Notes under the pieces: generated by a model
Seen by the model: only the letters and a program-made list of their open reading frames with translations
The model's database searches: none
What the model was told of the DNA's origin: nothing
Source of the DNA: Bacteroidota bacterium
GTDB lineage: Bacteria; Bacteroidota; Ignavibacteria; Kryptoniales; JAKASW01
Direction of reading: 5' to 3'
Assembly (NCBI GenBank): GCA_021825585.1
Contig: JAKAGT010000013.1
Coordinates: forward strand, 1 to 64,000
Length of the DNA: 64,000 bases
Position numbers and translations under genes: made by a program
Shown: one piece after another, positions 51,259 to 60,990 of the stretch
Layout of the letters: every line of letters starts with the position of its first letter
How positions within the stretch are numbered: the stretch's first letter is position 1

Positions 51259-53088
51259 TCAGATCACTTTTAAGTGCAATTCTATGAGTTGATCGCGGCT
51301 GACTTCGTTCGGCGCATCGTCCATCAGAGACATCGCACTGCTGGTTTTCGGAAATGCGATTACATCGCGGATAGACTTGCTTCCCGTGAAGAGCATGACG
51401 AGTCTGTCGAAACCGAACGCGATTCCGCCGTGCGGCGGCGCACCGTACTTGAAGGCCTCCATGAGAAAGCCGAACTTCTTTTCAGCTTCCTCTTTTGAAA
51501 TGCCCAGGCAGCTGAACATCTTCTGCTGGAGCTCCGGATGGAATATTCTGATGCTTCCGCCGGCTATCTCGTTTCCGTTCCACACAAGGTCGTACGCGCG
51601 CGCGCGCGCTTTGTTGACAGAGTTTTCCGATAGCCATCTTTTCTTTTCCGCATACTCCTTCAACCCGTTGTCAAGATTGACAACGTCCTCTTCCCTCGGA
51701 GAGGTAAACGGATGATGCATGGCCGCAAACCGCTTCTCATCTTCCGACCATTCAAGAAGAGGGAATTCAGTCACCCACAGGAGTGCGTTTTGATTTTCGT
51801 CGATAAGCCCGAATCGTTTCCCCAGCTCCAGCCTGAACAGGCCAAGAGTTTGGTAAATCCTTCCCCGCGGCTGCGTGACTAGTAAAATAAGGTCTCCGTT
51901 ATTGGCCGAGAACTTTTCGTGCAGCTGTTTCAGCTGTTCGGCTGAAAAATGTTTCGCAGTGGGAGACTCGAGAGAATCCCCGACGACCTTGAAGTAAACA
52001 AGCCCGGCCGCACCGCATGACTTGGCCAGCTCCGTCAGTTCATCAATCTGTTTCCGGCTCACGCCTGCCTGACCCGGCAGGTTCACCCCGCACACGAGGC
52101 TGCCGCTCTGTATGGCCGACTCGAAGACCTTGAATTCCGAACCGCGCAGCGTCTCGGTTACGTCTTCGATGGGGAGACCGAATCGCAAATCAGGCTTATC
52201 GCTCCCGTATCTTGTCACTGCCTCGTCGTAGCTCATCCGGGGCAAGGGCGTCTTGATGTCGATTCCCTTCACCTCTTTGAAGAGCGTTTTGACAAGGCCC
52301 TCCGCCATCTTATAGATGTCTTCTTCCTGAATAAACGACATTTCTATATCAATCTGCGTGAACTCCGGCTGACGGTCCGCGCGAAGGTCCTCGTCCCTGA
52401 AACACTTTACGATCTGGAAATACCGGTCGAATCCCGATACCATCAAAATCTGCTTGTAGGTCTGGGGCGACTGAGGCAGCGCGTAGAATTTCCCCCGATG
52501 AATCCTGCTCGGGACAAGGTAATCGCGTGCACCTTCCGGGGTGCTCTTCATCAGAAACGGAGTCTCGATTTCCAGGAAGTCCAGCCCGTCGAGATAGCGC
52601 CGAACGACCTGTGCCATCTTATGTCGTGTCGTCAGGTTTCGCTGCATCGGCTCCCGTCGCAAATCGAGATAACGGTACCTCAAGCGAAGGTCTTCGCTCG
52701 TGTCGATGTCGCTGTCGATCGGGAAAGGAGGTGTCTCCGCCTCGTTCAGAATCACCAGATCGTCCGCGAGCACTTCGACTTCACCTGTCGGAAGGTTCTG
52801 GTTTGTCGTGCCTTCCGGTCTGTGCTCGACCTTCCCGGAAACCGATATGACATCCTCTCCCCTCAGCTGTTTAGCAACCTGATATACCGACTCGTTATGC
52901 TGCGGGGCGAACACGACTTGCGTCTTTCCATATCTGTCCCGGAGATCTATGAAGATTACCCCGCCAAGATCTCTACGCCGGTCAACCCACCCGTTCAGTG
53001 TTACTGCTTTATTGATATCACTTGCCCTAAGTTCACCACAATTGTGCGTTCGCTTCTTTCCACGCAAAGATACTTTTGTTTCAGACAT
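51259..53088 (-). CDS. aspS: Aspartyl-tRNA synthetase
   Basis: It charges tRNA with aspartate in the cytoplasm. At 609 residues it is the long bacterial type, with an N-terminal OB-fold anticodon-binding domain (VTLNGWVDRRRDLGGVIFIDLRDRYG), class II motif 2 (CFRDEDLRADRQPEFTQID) and a GAD insertion domain at about 310-420. Motif 3 near the end is PPHGGIAFGFDRLVMLFTG. Whether it is discriminating or also charges tRNA-Asn cannot be decided from sequence inspection alone. AGGAAA precedes the ATG at 53088. Confidence 0.97.
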   Translation of the reverse strand: MSETKVSLRGKKRTHNCGELRASDINKAVTLNGWVDRRRDLGGVIFIDLRDRYGKTQVVFAPQHNESVYQVAKQLRGEDVISVSGKVEHRPEGTTNQNLPTGEVEVLADDLVILNEAETPPFPIDSDIDTSEDLRLRYRYLDLRREPMQRNLTTRHKMAQVVRRYLDGLDFLEIETPFLMKSTPEGARDYLVPSRIHRGKFYALPQSPQTYKQILMVSGFDRYFQIVKCFRDEDLRADRQPEFTQIDIEMSFIQEEDIYKMAEGLVKTLFKEVKGIDIKTPLPRMSYDEAVTRYGSDKPDLRFGLPIEDVTETLRGSEFKVFESAIQSGSLVCGVNLPGQAGVSRKQIDELTELAKSCGAAGLVYFKVVGDSLESPTAKHFSAEQLKQLHEKFSANNGDLILLVTQPRGRIYQTLGLFRLELGKRFGLIDENQNALLWVTEFPLLEWSEDEKRFAAMHHPFTSPREEDVVNLDNGLKEYAEKKRWLSENSVNKARARAYDLVWNGNEIAGGSIRIFHPELQQKMFSCLGISKEEAEKKFGFLMEAFKYGAPPHGGIAFGFDRLVMLFTGSKSIRDVIAFPKTSSAMSLMDDAPNEVSRDQLIELHLKVI

Positions 53089-53154
53089 TTTCCTGGGATT
53101 CTATCTATTCTTGTTTGAAAATCGTGAAGTTCAATATAAGTATGGGCCCGAATT

Positions 53155-53188
53155 AAAGTCAAAATTCAAAGGTCAAAAGTTAAAAAGG
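53155..53188. repeat. Degenerate TCAAAA oligomer repeat
   Basis: The gap between aspS and mutL contains AGTCAAAATTCAAAGG followed by TCAAAAGTTAAAAAGG, a degenerate tandem of a seven- to eight-base unit. Similar low-complexity oligomers occur at 17097 and around 15100-15600. Nothing else is visible in this 185-base gap. Confidence 0.4.
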
Positions 53189-53273
53189 AGAAACGGAAGG
53201 GAACCTGTCCGGAAGCGAGGCTGATTCGTCCGCCTAAGCATCTTTGCCTTTTGCTTCTTGACCCATGGTCTCT

Positions 53274-55067
53274 CTAAATCCTCCCAAACTTCTTGTCTAG
53301 TTCGAGAAGTGGTATCTTCACGAGCACAGGTCTGCCGTGAGGGCAAACGTACGGCACTTCGGCATTGAAAAGCTGATCGAGAAGCGACTCCATCTCTTCA
53401 ACCGTGAGATAATCTCCCGCTTTTACTGCAGCCTTGCAGGCGTAAGTTTTGCACAGCTTCTCGCGCGGAGTAAGCCTCAGATCGTTGTCTCGTTTGTAAT
53501 CCTCGATCATCTCTGTCAATATCGTACTCTCTCTCCCCGCCTTCAGGTCGACAGGCACTCCATCCAGGACCACAGTAGATCCGCTGAAGAGCTTTATGCT
53601 GAACCCCATCTGGTTGAGGTCGCCGATCGTTTCTTCGACAACCGAAAAGTCGCCCGGATCAAGGTTAAGGCTGATCGGGAAAAGGAGCTGCTGGGTATTC
53701 TGTCCATGTTCGCCGAACCGCTTCAAAGTACGTTCATATATGATACGTTCGTGGGCAGCATGCTGATCGACGACCAACAGGCCGGTGGATATCTGCGAGA
53801 TGATGTATTTATTGTGAAGCTGATATATAACCCCGCCGGGACTCTCGACGACCTCACCCCCGCCGTTCGATTCTCCCGTTGAATCCGGCGACAGCCGGGG
53901 CTGCGGAAGCCTCAAAGCGAACAGCGGATCGACGGCATCGGACATCCTCTCGTCCTGAATGTAACGCTGAGTCGCCCTCGCGTTGAACATAACGGGGACA
54001 ACGCCGCCACGCGACGATTCCGCTGTCGGGCGGCTGACAAACCTGCCGGTATCCGACGAGACCATAAGTTCCGGTACCAGGTCGCTCCTTACCAGCGCAC
54101 CCCGGGCTGCGGAACGGATTGCGCCGTAAATGCTTCGCTCATCCCTGAATTTCACTTCAAGTTTCGAAGGGTGAACGTTTACATCCACTTCGTTCGGAGG
54201 AACTTCGATAAAAATCACGAAGAACGGGAAGTCCCCCTTGTCGATCAAATTCTCGTATGCAGAGAAGGCGGCATGGTTTATCGCCTTGCTGACGACGTAC
54301 CTTTTGTTCAAAAACAAGAACTGTTCGCCACGGGTGCGTTTCGTGTACTCGGGCTTGCCGAGAAATCCGCTCACCTTGAGGTGGTCGTAATCTTCTCCGA
54401 ATGCAACGAGCGAATCCGTGAACCTCTCGCCGAACACCTCGTCCAGCCTTCCGCGCACAGTGTCCGACTTGGCACGAAGCACAACGTCGTCGCCGGACTG
54501 AAGCATGAACTCGATCTCCGGGAAGGCGATTGCGTAGTGCGAGACCGTTTGGTAGATATGCCTGAACTCGGTCGGATTGCCTTTCATGAAATTCCGCCTC
54601 GCGGGGGTGTTGTAAAAGAGGTTCTTCACGATAACCGACGTACCCTTGCCGTGAGACGTTCGTGAGCGTTCCTCGACCTTTCCCCCGTCGATTCGCAGGT
54701 AAACCGCCGCGTCATCGGCCCCGGTTTTCGTCTTCAGCTCTACCTGTGCCACCGCAGCAATGGAATAGAGCGCCTCTCCCCTGAACCCCAGAGTGTTTAC
54801 ATTCTCAAGCTCCTCGTACGTCGAGATCTTGCTGGTCGCGTGTCTGCCGAAGGCAAACCCGGCATCCTCCTCTGACATCCCATCGCCGTCGTCGGTAACA
54901 CGTATGAAGGTCTTGCCCGAATCTTTCACTTCTACGACTATGGATCTCGCACCGGCGTCGATTGAATTTTCGATCAGCTCTTTGACGACCGATCCGGGGC
55001 GCTGTACGACCTCCCCGGCCGCAATCTTGCTGGCTAATTCTTCGGAGAGCACCTTAATCTTCCCCAT
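53274..55067 (-). CDS. mutL: DNA mismatch repair protein MutL
   Basis: The 597-residue protein has the GHKL ATPase N-terminus (IAAGEVVQRPGSVVKELIENSIDAGA region, GFRGEAL, and a transducer domain to about 330). A Pro/Ser-rich linker leads to a C-terminal dimerisation domain. This carries the endonuclease motif DQHAAHERIIYE together with ACKAAVKAGD and CPHGRP, so it is of the nicking type found where MutH is absent. GGAGG lies nine bases upstream of the ATG. Confidence 0.96.
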   Translation of the reverse strand: MGKIKVLSEELASKIAAGEVVQRPGSVVKELIENSIDAGARSIVVEVKDSGKTFIRVTDDGDGMSEEDAGFAFGRHATSKISTYEELENVNTLGFRGEALYSIAAVAQVELKTKTGADDAAVYLRIDGGKVEERSRTSHGKGTSVIVKNLFYNTPARRNFMKGNPTEFRHIYQTVSHYAIAFPEIEFMLQSGDDVVLRAKSDTVRGRLDEVFGERFTDSLVAFGEDYDHLKVSGFLGKPEYTKRTRGEQFLFLNKRYVVSKAINHAAFSAYENLIDKGDFPFFVIFIEVPPNEVDVNVHPSKLEVKFRDERSIYGAIRSAARGALVRSDLVPELMVSSDTGRFVSRPTAESSRGGVVPVMFNARATQRYIQDERMSDAVDPLFALRLPQPRLSPDSTGESNGGGEVVESPGGVIYQLHNKYIISQISTGLLVVDQHAAHERIIYERTLKRFGEHGQNTQQLLFPISLNLDPGDFSVVEETIGDLNQMGFSIKLFSGSTVVLDGVPVDLKAGRESTILTEMIEDYKRDNDLRLTPREKLCKTYACKAAVKAGDYLTVEEMESLLDQLFNAEVPYVCPHGRPVLVKIPLLELDKKFGRI

Positions 55068-55117
55068 CAGGAAATTTCCTCCGTATGTGATTCTGCTAGT
55101 CTATTGCTGCGAATGAA

Positions 55118-56056
55118 TTAATCATGGCTGTCCTGGTCGGAGAAGAGCGCGTCAACAAACGTCTTTCTGTCAAACGGCTGCAGGTCGTCTATCCCCTCGC
55201 CTACTCCTATATACTTAACAGGCAGCGAAAGCTCCTGGCTTATTGCGACGACTATACCGCCCTTTGCAGTGCCGTCGAGCTTAGTGAGGACGATTCCAGT
55301 GACTCCCGCGGCTTCCAGGAACTGGCGTGCCTGGACAAGCCCGTTCTGGCCGGTGACCGCATCGAGGACGAGGAAGACCTCGTGCGGGGCTTCCGGGATG
55401 ACTTTCTGTACCACCCGCCGGATTTTTTTCAGCTCCTCCATGAGATTAGTCTTGGTGTGGAGCCTGCCCGCCGTGTCGATGAGCACCACATCAGTGCCGC
55501 GCGACTTCGCGGCAGAAACCGCATCGTACGCAACCGCTCCCGGATCGGTACCGGGTTGCTGCTGGACGATATCCACGCCGGCCCTGTCCGCCCATATCTT
55601 GAGCTGCTCGTTTGCTGCAGCCCGAAAGGTATCTGCGGCTGCTATGAGAACCTTCTTCCCGTCATTACTGTAATTGAACGCGAGTTTGCCGACAGTCGTC
55701 GTCTTTCCAACGCCGTTCACGCCGACTATCATTACAACGTGCGGCGGCGCAGGCCCTGCCTGCTCAGCACCGTTCGCCTCCATCAGGTATTTTGCAATTT
55801 CTTCCTTCAACAGGACCCTCAATACCCCGGAGTCCTCATAGCCTTCCGCCTTCACACGAGCGCGAATGTCGCCGACGATTTTCTCCGTCGCCGTAAATCC
55901 TACATCCGCCGACAGGAGCGCCTCCTCAATTTCATCTATGAGCTCGTCGTCTATCTTTGTTTTGCCGGTTATGATCTTCGAAATTTTGTCGACGAAGTTC
56001 GTACGTGTACGCGACAGCCCTTCCTTTATTTTCTTGAAACGATCAAGCAATCCCAT
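55118..56056 (-). CDS. ftsY: Signal recognition particle receptor FtsY
   Basis: The SRP-type GTPase docks ribosome-nascent-chain complexes at the membrane. Motifs are GVNGVGKTTTVGKLA (G1), DTFRAAA, DTAGRLHTK (G3), TKLDGTAKGG (G4) and the closing GVGEGIDDLQPF. I place the start at the ATG at 56056 (MGLLDRFKKIKEG), giving 312 residues with only a short N domain and no acidic A domain. The open frame to 56155 lies inside pgsA. The 14-base overlap with the pgsA end implies coupling. Confidence 0.95.
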   Translation of the reverse strand: MGLLDRFKKIKEGLSRTRTNFVDKISKIITGKTKIDDELIDEIEEALLSADVGFTATEKIVGDIRARVKAEGYEDSGVLRVLLKEEIAKYLMEANGAEQAGPAPPHVVMIVGVNGVGKTTTVGKLAFNYSNDGKKVLIAAADTFRAAANEQLKIWADRAGVDIVQQQPGTDPGAVAYDAVSAAKSRGTDVVLIDTAGRLHTKTNLMEELKKIRRVVQKVIPEAPHEVFLVLDAVTGQNGLVQARQFLEAAGVTGIVLTKLDGTAKGGIVVAISQELSLPVKYIGVGEGIDDLQPFDRKTFVDALFSDQDSHD

Positions 56057-56612
56057 TCTTTGCCATTCTTTCCCGGTAAATTCTCGTGTAAACAAACAGC
56101 GATACGAAGACCGCAATTGTACTAAGATATAAGAAGAAATCCTTGACGGAGGCAAGCGAACCTATCTTCAGCGTCGCAAGTATGAGATAAGCCGCTATGA
56201 AGCTGACCGCCCACTTCCCCGTCCATACCGATTGCACGACCACTTTTCGGCGGTTCATTATCTTCAGGCTTCCGATTACAATGATTATGTCCCTCATTCC
56301 CACGAGGATGGCATACCATAACGGCACGTCTCCTGCTATGACCAGCGCAAGGGCCCCGGTGATGATACAAATCTTGTCTGCCACCGGATCGAGAAGCCTC
56401 CCAAAATCCGTTACCTGGTGCATGGTGCGGGCGAGCAAGCCGTCTAAGAAATCCGTAGCTGCGGCAAGTAACATCAGGGCAAGTACCGCTATCCTGTATT
56501 CATTGCCTGGGCGCAGGATAAGAACAACTATGGGAATGAGAAGTACAATGCGGCTCAAACTCAGAATGTTCGAAACTGTCCATCGCTTCTCAACACTCAG
56601 GATGTCGTCCAC
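56043..56612 (-). CDS. pgsA: CDP-diacylglycerol-glycerol-3-phosphate phosphatidyltransferase-like
   Basis: The 189-residue inner-membrane protein of the CDP-alcohol phosphatidyltransferase family has the signature D-G-x2-A-R-x8-G-x3-D-x3-D, seen as DFLDGLLARTMHQVTDFGRL followed by LDPVADK. Five or six membrane spans are visible. It most likely makes phosphatidylglycerophosphate for anionic lipid synthesis; another CDP-alcohol transfer is possible. It is followed by ftsY with a 14-base overlap. Confidence 0.85.
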   Translation of the reverse strand: MDDILSVEKRWTVSNILSLSRIVLLIPIVVLILRPGNEYRIAVLALMLLAAATDFLDGLLARTMHQVTDFGRLLDPVADKICIITGALALVIAGDVPLWYAILVGMRDIIIVIGSLKIMNRRKVVVQSVWTGKWAVSFIAAYLILATLKIGSLASVKDFFLYLSTIAVFVSLFVYTRIYRERMAKNGIA

Positions 56613-56697
56613 TCGGATTTACTCCGGATTTTTAATTAGAGGTCTTGTCAGCCCGGCTCCTCCCAGGATTTCGAGAGGCGGTTCTTAATATCTGGAT

Positions 56698-58206
56698 CTA
56701 TTCCCTTGCCTCGTTGATATTCGCCTCGAACTCCTCCTTGCTGTTACTCTCGACTTCTGTCGGATACTCGCCGCTGAAACACGCGGTACAGTAATTCCGC
56801 CGTTCATCGACCGGAACGGAGTCGAGCAGTTTTTCGAGCGAGAGGTAGGAAAGCGAATCTACATTCAGTTCCTCGGTCATTTTCTCGATATTACCATCGA
56901 ATTGATTTGCAAACAGCTCCTTCTCTGAAGGAAAATCCATCCCATAATAACAAGGATGCATTATCGGCGGCGAGCTGACGCGGAAATGGACCTCAGACGG
57001 CTCAGCCTCCCTGATGAGTTTTACGAGCTGCTTACTCGTCGTCCCGCGCACAATCGAATCATCAACGATGACAACCTTTCTTCCTTTCAACACGCCCTTG
57101 ACGGTGTTGAATTTCATTTTCACCTTCAGATCGCGTATATCCTGGCTCGGTTGGATGAAGGTCCTGCCTATATAATGACTTCTTATCAGGCCGATTTCAA
57201 ATTTAGCCTTTATCCCCATCTTAAGACTCTGGGAGACGTAGCCGAGGGTGGCGGTGTTCGATGAGTCCGGAACGCTAATTACAACGAGTTTTTCGTCTTC
57301 ATCGTTCTGGACCGGCGACTCTTCGGCCAAACCCTTCCCGATTTTTCTTCTCACCTTGTCCACGCTCTCTCCGAAGATCTTGCTGTCGGGGCGCGAGAAA
57401 TAAATAAACTCGAATATGCAGTGGCGGGACTGTTTCGGAATTTCCGGAAGAAACATCGAGCGGACCTCTCCTCTTTCAACGGCCTCATCATCCATGACGA
57501 GCATCTCGCCGGGTTCAATATCCCTGACGTATTCGGCGCCGATGACATCGAGCGCGCAGGTCTCCGACGCGGCGATGAACGCATCTCCCAATTTGCCAAG
57601 CGCGAGCGGACGAAAGCCGTACGGGTCTCTCGCCACAATCAGCTGATTGTCAGAGAGTATCACAAGCGAGAAAGCCCCCCGGATTTGCTGCAGCGCCTCA
57701 TAAACCTGCTCGATGACTGTCTCTTTCTGGCTTCGGGCGATCAAGTGAAGGATTATTTCCGTGTCGGTCGTCGTCTGAAAAAGGGTTCCTGCATCCGTCA
57801 ACTCGTCGCGTAGCCTGTGCGAATTTGTAAGGTTTCCGTTGTGAGCTATGGCCAGATTACCTTTCCTGTAATTCACAACGATAGGCTGGACGTTCTTCCC
57901 GCTCTCCGCTGCTCCTGTCGTCGAGTAACGGTTGTGCCCGATTGCCGCATCACCCCTTAGGACTTCGTGGAGGACCTTGTCGTCTTTAAAGACGTCCGAA
58001 ACCAGACCGGTCCTCTTGTGAACATTGAAAAATGTCTTGTCTGAAGTTCGCTCTCGCGTGACAATACCGGCCGCCTCTTGACCGCGATGCTGGAGGGCGT
58101 TAAGTCCGTAGTAAACATAATTTGAGGCGCCCTCAGCGCCGTACACTCCGACTATTCCGCAAAAAGTCTTGGGTTTTTCTATCTTTAAGGTTAACTCGTC
58201 CATCAT
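56698..58206 (-). CDS. purF: Amidophosphoribosyltransferase
   Basis: The first committed enzyme of purine synthesis moves ammonia from glutamine to PRPP. The start is taken at the ATG at 58206 because GGAG lies six bases upstream, giving 502 residues. A short propeptide would be removed to expose the catalytic Cys16 in FCGIVGVYG, as in the iron-sulfur type enzymes. The GHNRYSTTG motif belongs to the glutaminase domain, and VVIVDDSIVRGTTS is the PRPP loop. Cys residues in the C-terminal NYCTACFSGEYP fit a cluster site. Confidence 0.95.
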   Translation of the reverse strand: MMDELTLKIEKPKTFCGIVGVYGAEGASNYVYYGLNALQHRGQEAAGIVTRERTSDKTFFNVHKRTGLVSDVFKDDKVLHEVLRGDAAIGHNRYSTTGAAESGKNVQPIVVNYRKGNLAIAHNGNLTNSHRLRDELTDAGTLFQTTTDTEIILHLIARSQKETVIEQVYEALQQIRGAFSLVILSDNQLIVARDPYGFRPLALGKLGDAFIAASETCALDVIGAEYVRDIEPGEMLVMDDEAVERGEVRSMFLPEIPKQSRHCIFEFIYFSRPDSKIFGESVDKVRRKIGKGLAEESPVQNDEDEKLVVISVPDSSNTATLGYVSQSLKMGIKAKFEIGLIRSHYIGRTFIQPSQDIRDLKVKMKFNTVKGVLKGRKVVIVDDSIVRGTTSKQLVKLIREAEPSEVHFRVSSPPIMHPCYYGMDFPSEKELFANQFDGNIEKMTEELNVDSLSYLSLEKLLDSVPVDERRNYCTACFSGEYPTEVESNSKEEFEANINEARE

Positions 58207-58460
58207 TCGAAGCTCCAATCCATTGGCTCCCGCATGACCTCGGGATTAAACTGATGGGGAAAATTCGCAACTCCGGTTCATATCCACTTGTTTCTTTCCC
58301 TTTATATCGTGAACCAATATCAAATTAAGCAAGTGTGCAAAGGAAAACAATCCTGACCAATCCGGAGTATTTTCCGCTTCACTCAGTCATACCGTGATTG
58401 AAGGGCAAGTCCCGATCATCGGGCTAAACGAAAGTCCATCTCCGGACACGCAGTCGCGAA

Positions 58461-58503
58461 ATAAAAAAGGGACGTTGACTCGAACAATGTTTCTCAACGT
58501 CCC
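58461..58503 (-). terminator. Rho-independent terminator after the second lon
   Basis: GGGACGTTGA (58469-58478) pairs with TCAACGTCCC (58494-58503). On the minus strand the stem is followed by a run of six T (58468-58463). It lies 54 bases past the lon stop and ends the hsp20 operon. The rest of the 350-base gap to purF shows no gene. Confidence 0.85.
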
Positions 58504-58556
58504 GGAATTCGAACTCCCCGGCAGAAACCGGGTTTGAATTACTCTCTAACGAATGC

Positions 58557-60971
58557 TCAGTTTGCTATGGGAGCTTCCGCGCGGGCAGAAGGCTTTTCCT
58601 CCTTCTTCACCGGACGCAGGGCAAAATCCAGAACTTCAGGCATCTCACTTACGAACTTGAACTTGACCTGATCCCGCACGTTCGCCGGGACATCTTCAAG
58701 ATCGAACTCGTTCTTCTTCGGGAGTATTACCGTTTTAATGCCCGAGCGGACTGCCGCTATCACCTTTTCCTTCACGCCGCCGATCGGCAACACAGCACCA
58801 CGAAGGGTGATTTCACCCGTCATCGCAAGGTCATTCCTGACGAGCCTTCCGGTCAGGAGAGAGACGAGCGCGGTGAGCATGGTCACCCCGGCAGAAGGGC
58901 CGTCTTTTGGAACGGCGCCTGCAGGGACGTGGACGTGTATATCGTATTTCTCGCGGAAGTCCGGTTCAATCCCGAGCCGCTCGGCATTTGCACCGATAAA
59001 ACTCAGGGCCGCCTGCGCAGACTCTTTCATAACATCGCCAAGCTGACCTGTCAGTATAAGATTTCCTTTTCCCTTCATCTTCGATGCTTCAATGAAGAGT
59101 ATGTCTCCTCCGACCGGGGTCCAGGCGAGCCCGGTTGCAATTCCAGGCTTATTGATTCTCTCGGAGACTTCAGAATAGAACTTCTGATGGCCGAGGTACC
59201 TGACAACAAGATCTTCGTCGATCTTGAAATGTTTCTTTGCGCCTGCTGCCACCTCCATCGCCACACCCCGGGATATATCGGCAATCTTCCTCTCCAGATT
59301 GCGCACCCCGGCTTCCTTGGTGTAGCCAGAAATTATGAGACGAAGCGCTTCGTCCGAAAATTCTATCTGCTGCTTCTTGAGTCCGTGCTCCGCTTGCTGC
59401 TTCGGGACGAGAAAGTTCTTTGCGATGTGGAGCTTTTCATCCTCGACGTAGCTCGGTATTTCAATTACCTCCATACGGTCCCTGAGAGCAGGAGGAATCG
59501 GTTCCATCATGTTCGCCGTCGCTATGAACAGTACCTTCGACAGGTCGAACGGCACCTCAAGGTAATGATCGCTAAACGAGAAATTCTGTTCGGGATCGAG
59601 AACTTCGAGCAGTGCGCTCGCCGGGTCGCCCCTGAAATCCATTCCGATCTTGTCCACCTCATCGAGCATGAATACCGGGTTGTTCGAACCGGCCTTCTTG
59701 ATTCCCTGAATTATACGTCCGGGCAGGGCACCGATATATGTTCTCCTGTGTCCACGGATTTCTGCTTCGTCATGGACGCCGCCGAGTGAAATTCTCACGA
59801 ATTTTCTCCCCAGAGCGTTGGCAATCGATTTTCCCAGGCTCGTTTTTCCGACACCGGGAGGGCCTACGAAGCAGAGGATCGGGCCCCTCATGTCGTTTTT
59901 CAACTTCCTGACGGCAAGATATTCGAGAATCCTCTTCTTTACCTTGTCGAGGCCGTAGTGATCCTTCTCGAGCGACTTGCCGGCCGCTTTGATGTCCAGA
60001 TTGTCATCAGTCGAAACACTCCACGGAAGGTCAAGCAGCCAATCAAGATATGTCCGGGCAACCGTATACTCAGCGCTCGACGGATGCATTCTCTGCAGCC
60101 GGTCGAGTTCCTTTCCGGCCGTCTTCTTAACCTCTTCGGGATAATTTCCCTCTTCGATCCGCTTGCGAAGCTCGTTTATCTCGACGTTCTCGTCATCTTC
60201 CCCGAGCTCATGTTTGATTGCCTTCATCTGCTCCCGGAGGAAATAGTCGCGCTGGCTCTTGTTGATCTCGTCCTGCACTTCCGTCTGAATCTTGTTGCCT
60301 AGCTCGAGACGCTGGACGAGTTTGCTCAAATACAGGTTGGCTTTTTTCAGCCGCTCATTTATATTGAGCTCCTCAAGTACCTCCTGCTTTTCCTTGACAG
60401 GTATGTTTATGAGCCACATTGCCATATCTGCAACCTGGCTCGGGTCATCCGTATTTAGAATCAGGCCCAGGTGTTCCGGCGTCAGATCGGGCGCCATGTC
60501 GACTGCTTTCTTAAAACCGTTCTTTATCGTTGCAATAAGTGCATCGATCTCGATTCCTTCTCCCTTCACCTCTTCGACCTTCTGCACGAAGCCTTTCAAA
60601 TACGGCTCCTGCTGAACGAGGTTGAAAACCTGAGCGCGGTACAAACCCTGGACGAAAACACTCTTCGAACCGTCTGGAAGGTTATATACTTTTAGTATCC
60701 GTACAACGGTGCCGAATTTATGTATATCTTCCGTGGTGGGACGCTCGATGTTCGCGTCTTTCTGGGCAACCAATAAAACGGGGAGATCGTCCCTGAACGC
60801 TTCATCGACAAGTTGAATCGTACTCTTTCTCCCGACCGAGAGTGGCATCATCTGACGCGGAAAGAACACGGAATTTCGCAGGGGCATTATGGGCAGTATT
60901 TCCTGATTCCGAAGCGTCCCCGGGTCTTTCATCACTATCTGTTCGTCTTTTTCAAATTCTTCGTTGGTCAT
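58557..60971 (-). CDS. lon: ATP-dependent protease Lon, copy 2
   Basis: An 804-residue LonA-type protease complete in all parts: N domain from ILPIMPLRNSVFFPRQ, helical linker, AAA+ with GPPGVGKTSLGKS and FMLDEVDK, and protease domain with Ser693 in KDGPSAG and Lys736 in GGVKEKVIAA. It differs widely from copy 1 outside the motifs and ends in an Ala/Glu/Lys tail. Being the third gene after hsp20 and a helical protein, it is probably the heat-inducible copy, while copy 1 is coupled to dnaX. Confidence 0.96.
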   Translation of the reverse strand: MTNEEFEKDEQIVMKDPGTLRNQEILPIMPLRNSVFFPRQMMPLSVGRKSTIQLVDEAFRDDLPVLLVAQKDANIERPTTEDIHKFGTVVRILKVYNLPDGSKSVFVQGLYRAQVFNLVQQEPYLKGFVQKVEEVKGEGIEIDALIATIKNGFKKAVDMAPDLTPEHLGLILNTDDPSQVADMAMWLINIPVKEKQEVLEELNINERLKKANLYLSKLVQRLELGNKIQTEVQDEINKSQRDYFLREQMKAIKHELGEDDENVEINELRKRIEEGNYPEEVKKTAGKELDRLQRMHPSSAEYTVARTYLDWLLDLPWSVSTDDNLDIKAAGKSLEKDHYGLDKVKKRILEYLAVRKLKNDMRGPILCFVGPPGVGKTSLGKSIANALGRKFVRISLGGVHDEAEIRGHRRTYIGALPGRIIQGIKKAGSNNPVFMLDEVDKIGMDFRGDPASALLEVLDPEQNFSFSDHYLEVPFDLSKVLFIATANMMEPIPPALRDRMEVIEIPSYVEDEKLHIAKNFLVPKQQAEHGLKKQQIEFSDEALRLIISGYTKEAGVRNLERKIADISRGVAMEVAAGAKKHFKIDEDLVVRYLGHQKFYSEVSERINKPGIATGLAWTPVGGDILFIEASKMKGKGNLILTGQLGDVMKESAQAALSFIGANAERLGIEPDFREKYDIHVHVPAGAVPKDGPSAGVTMLTALVSLLTGRLVRNDLAMTGEITLRGAVLPIGGVKEKVIAAVRSGIKTVILPKKNEFDLEDVPANVRDQVKFKFVSEMPEVLDFALRPVKKEEKPSARAEAPIAN

Positions 60972-60990
60972 TCTCTTGATTCCTCTTTTC

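Noticed and set aside
55124-56125. Plus-strand frame of 333 codons
   Set aside because: It is antisense to ftsY and pgsA, both clearly identified by motifs.
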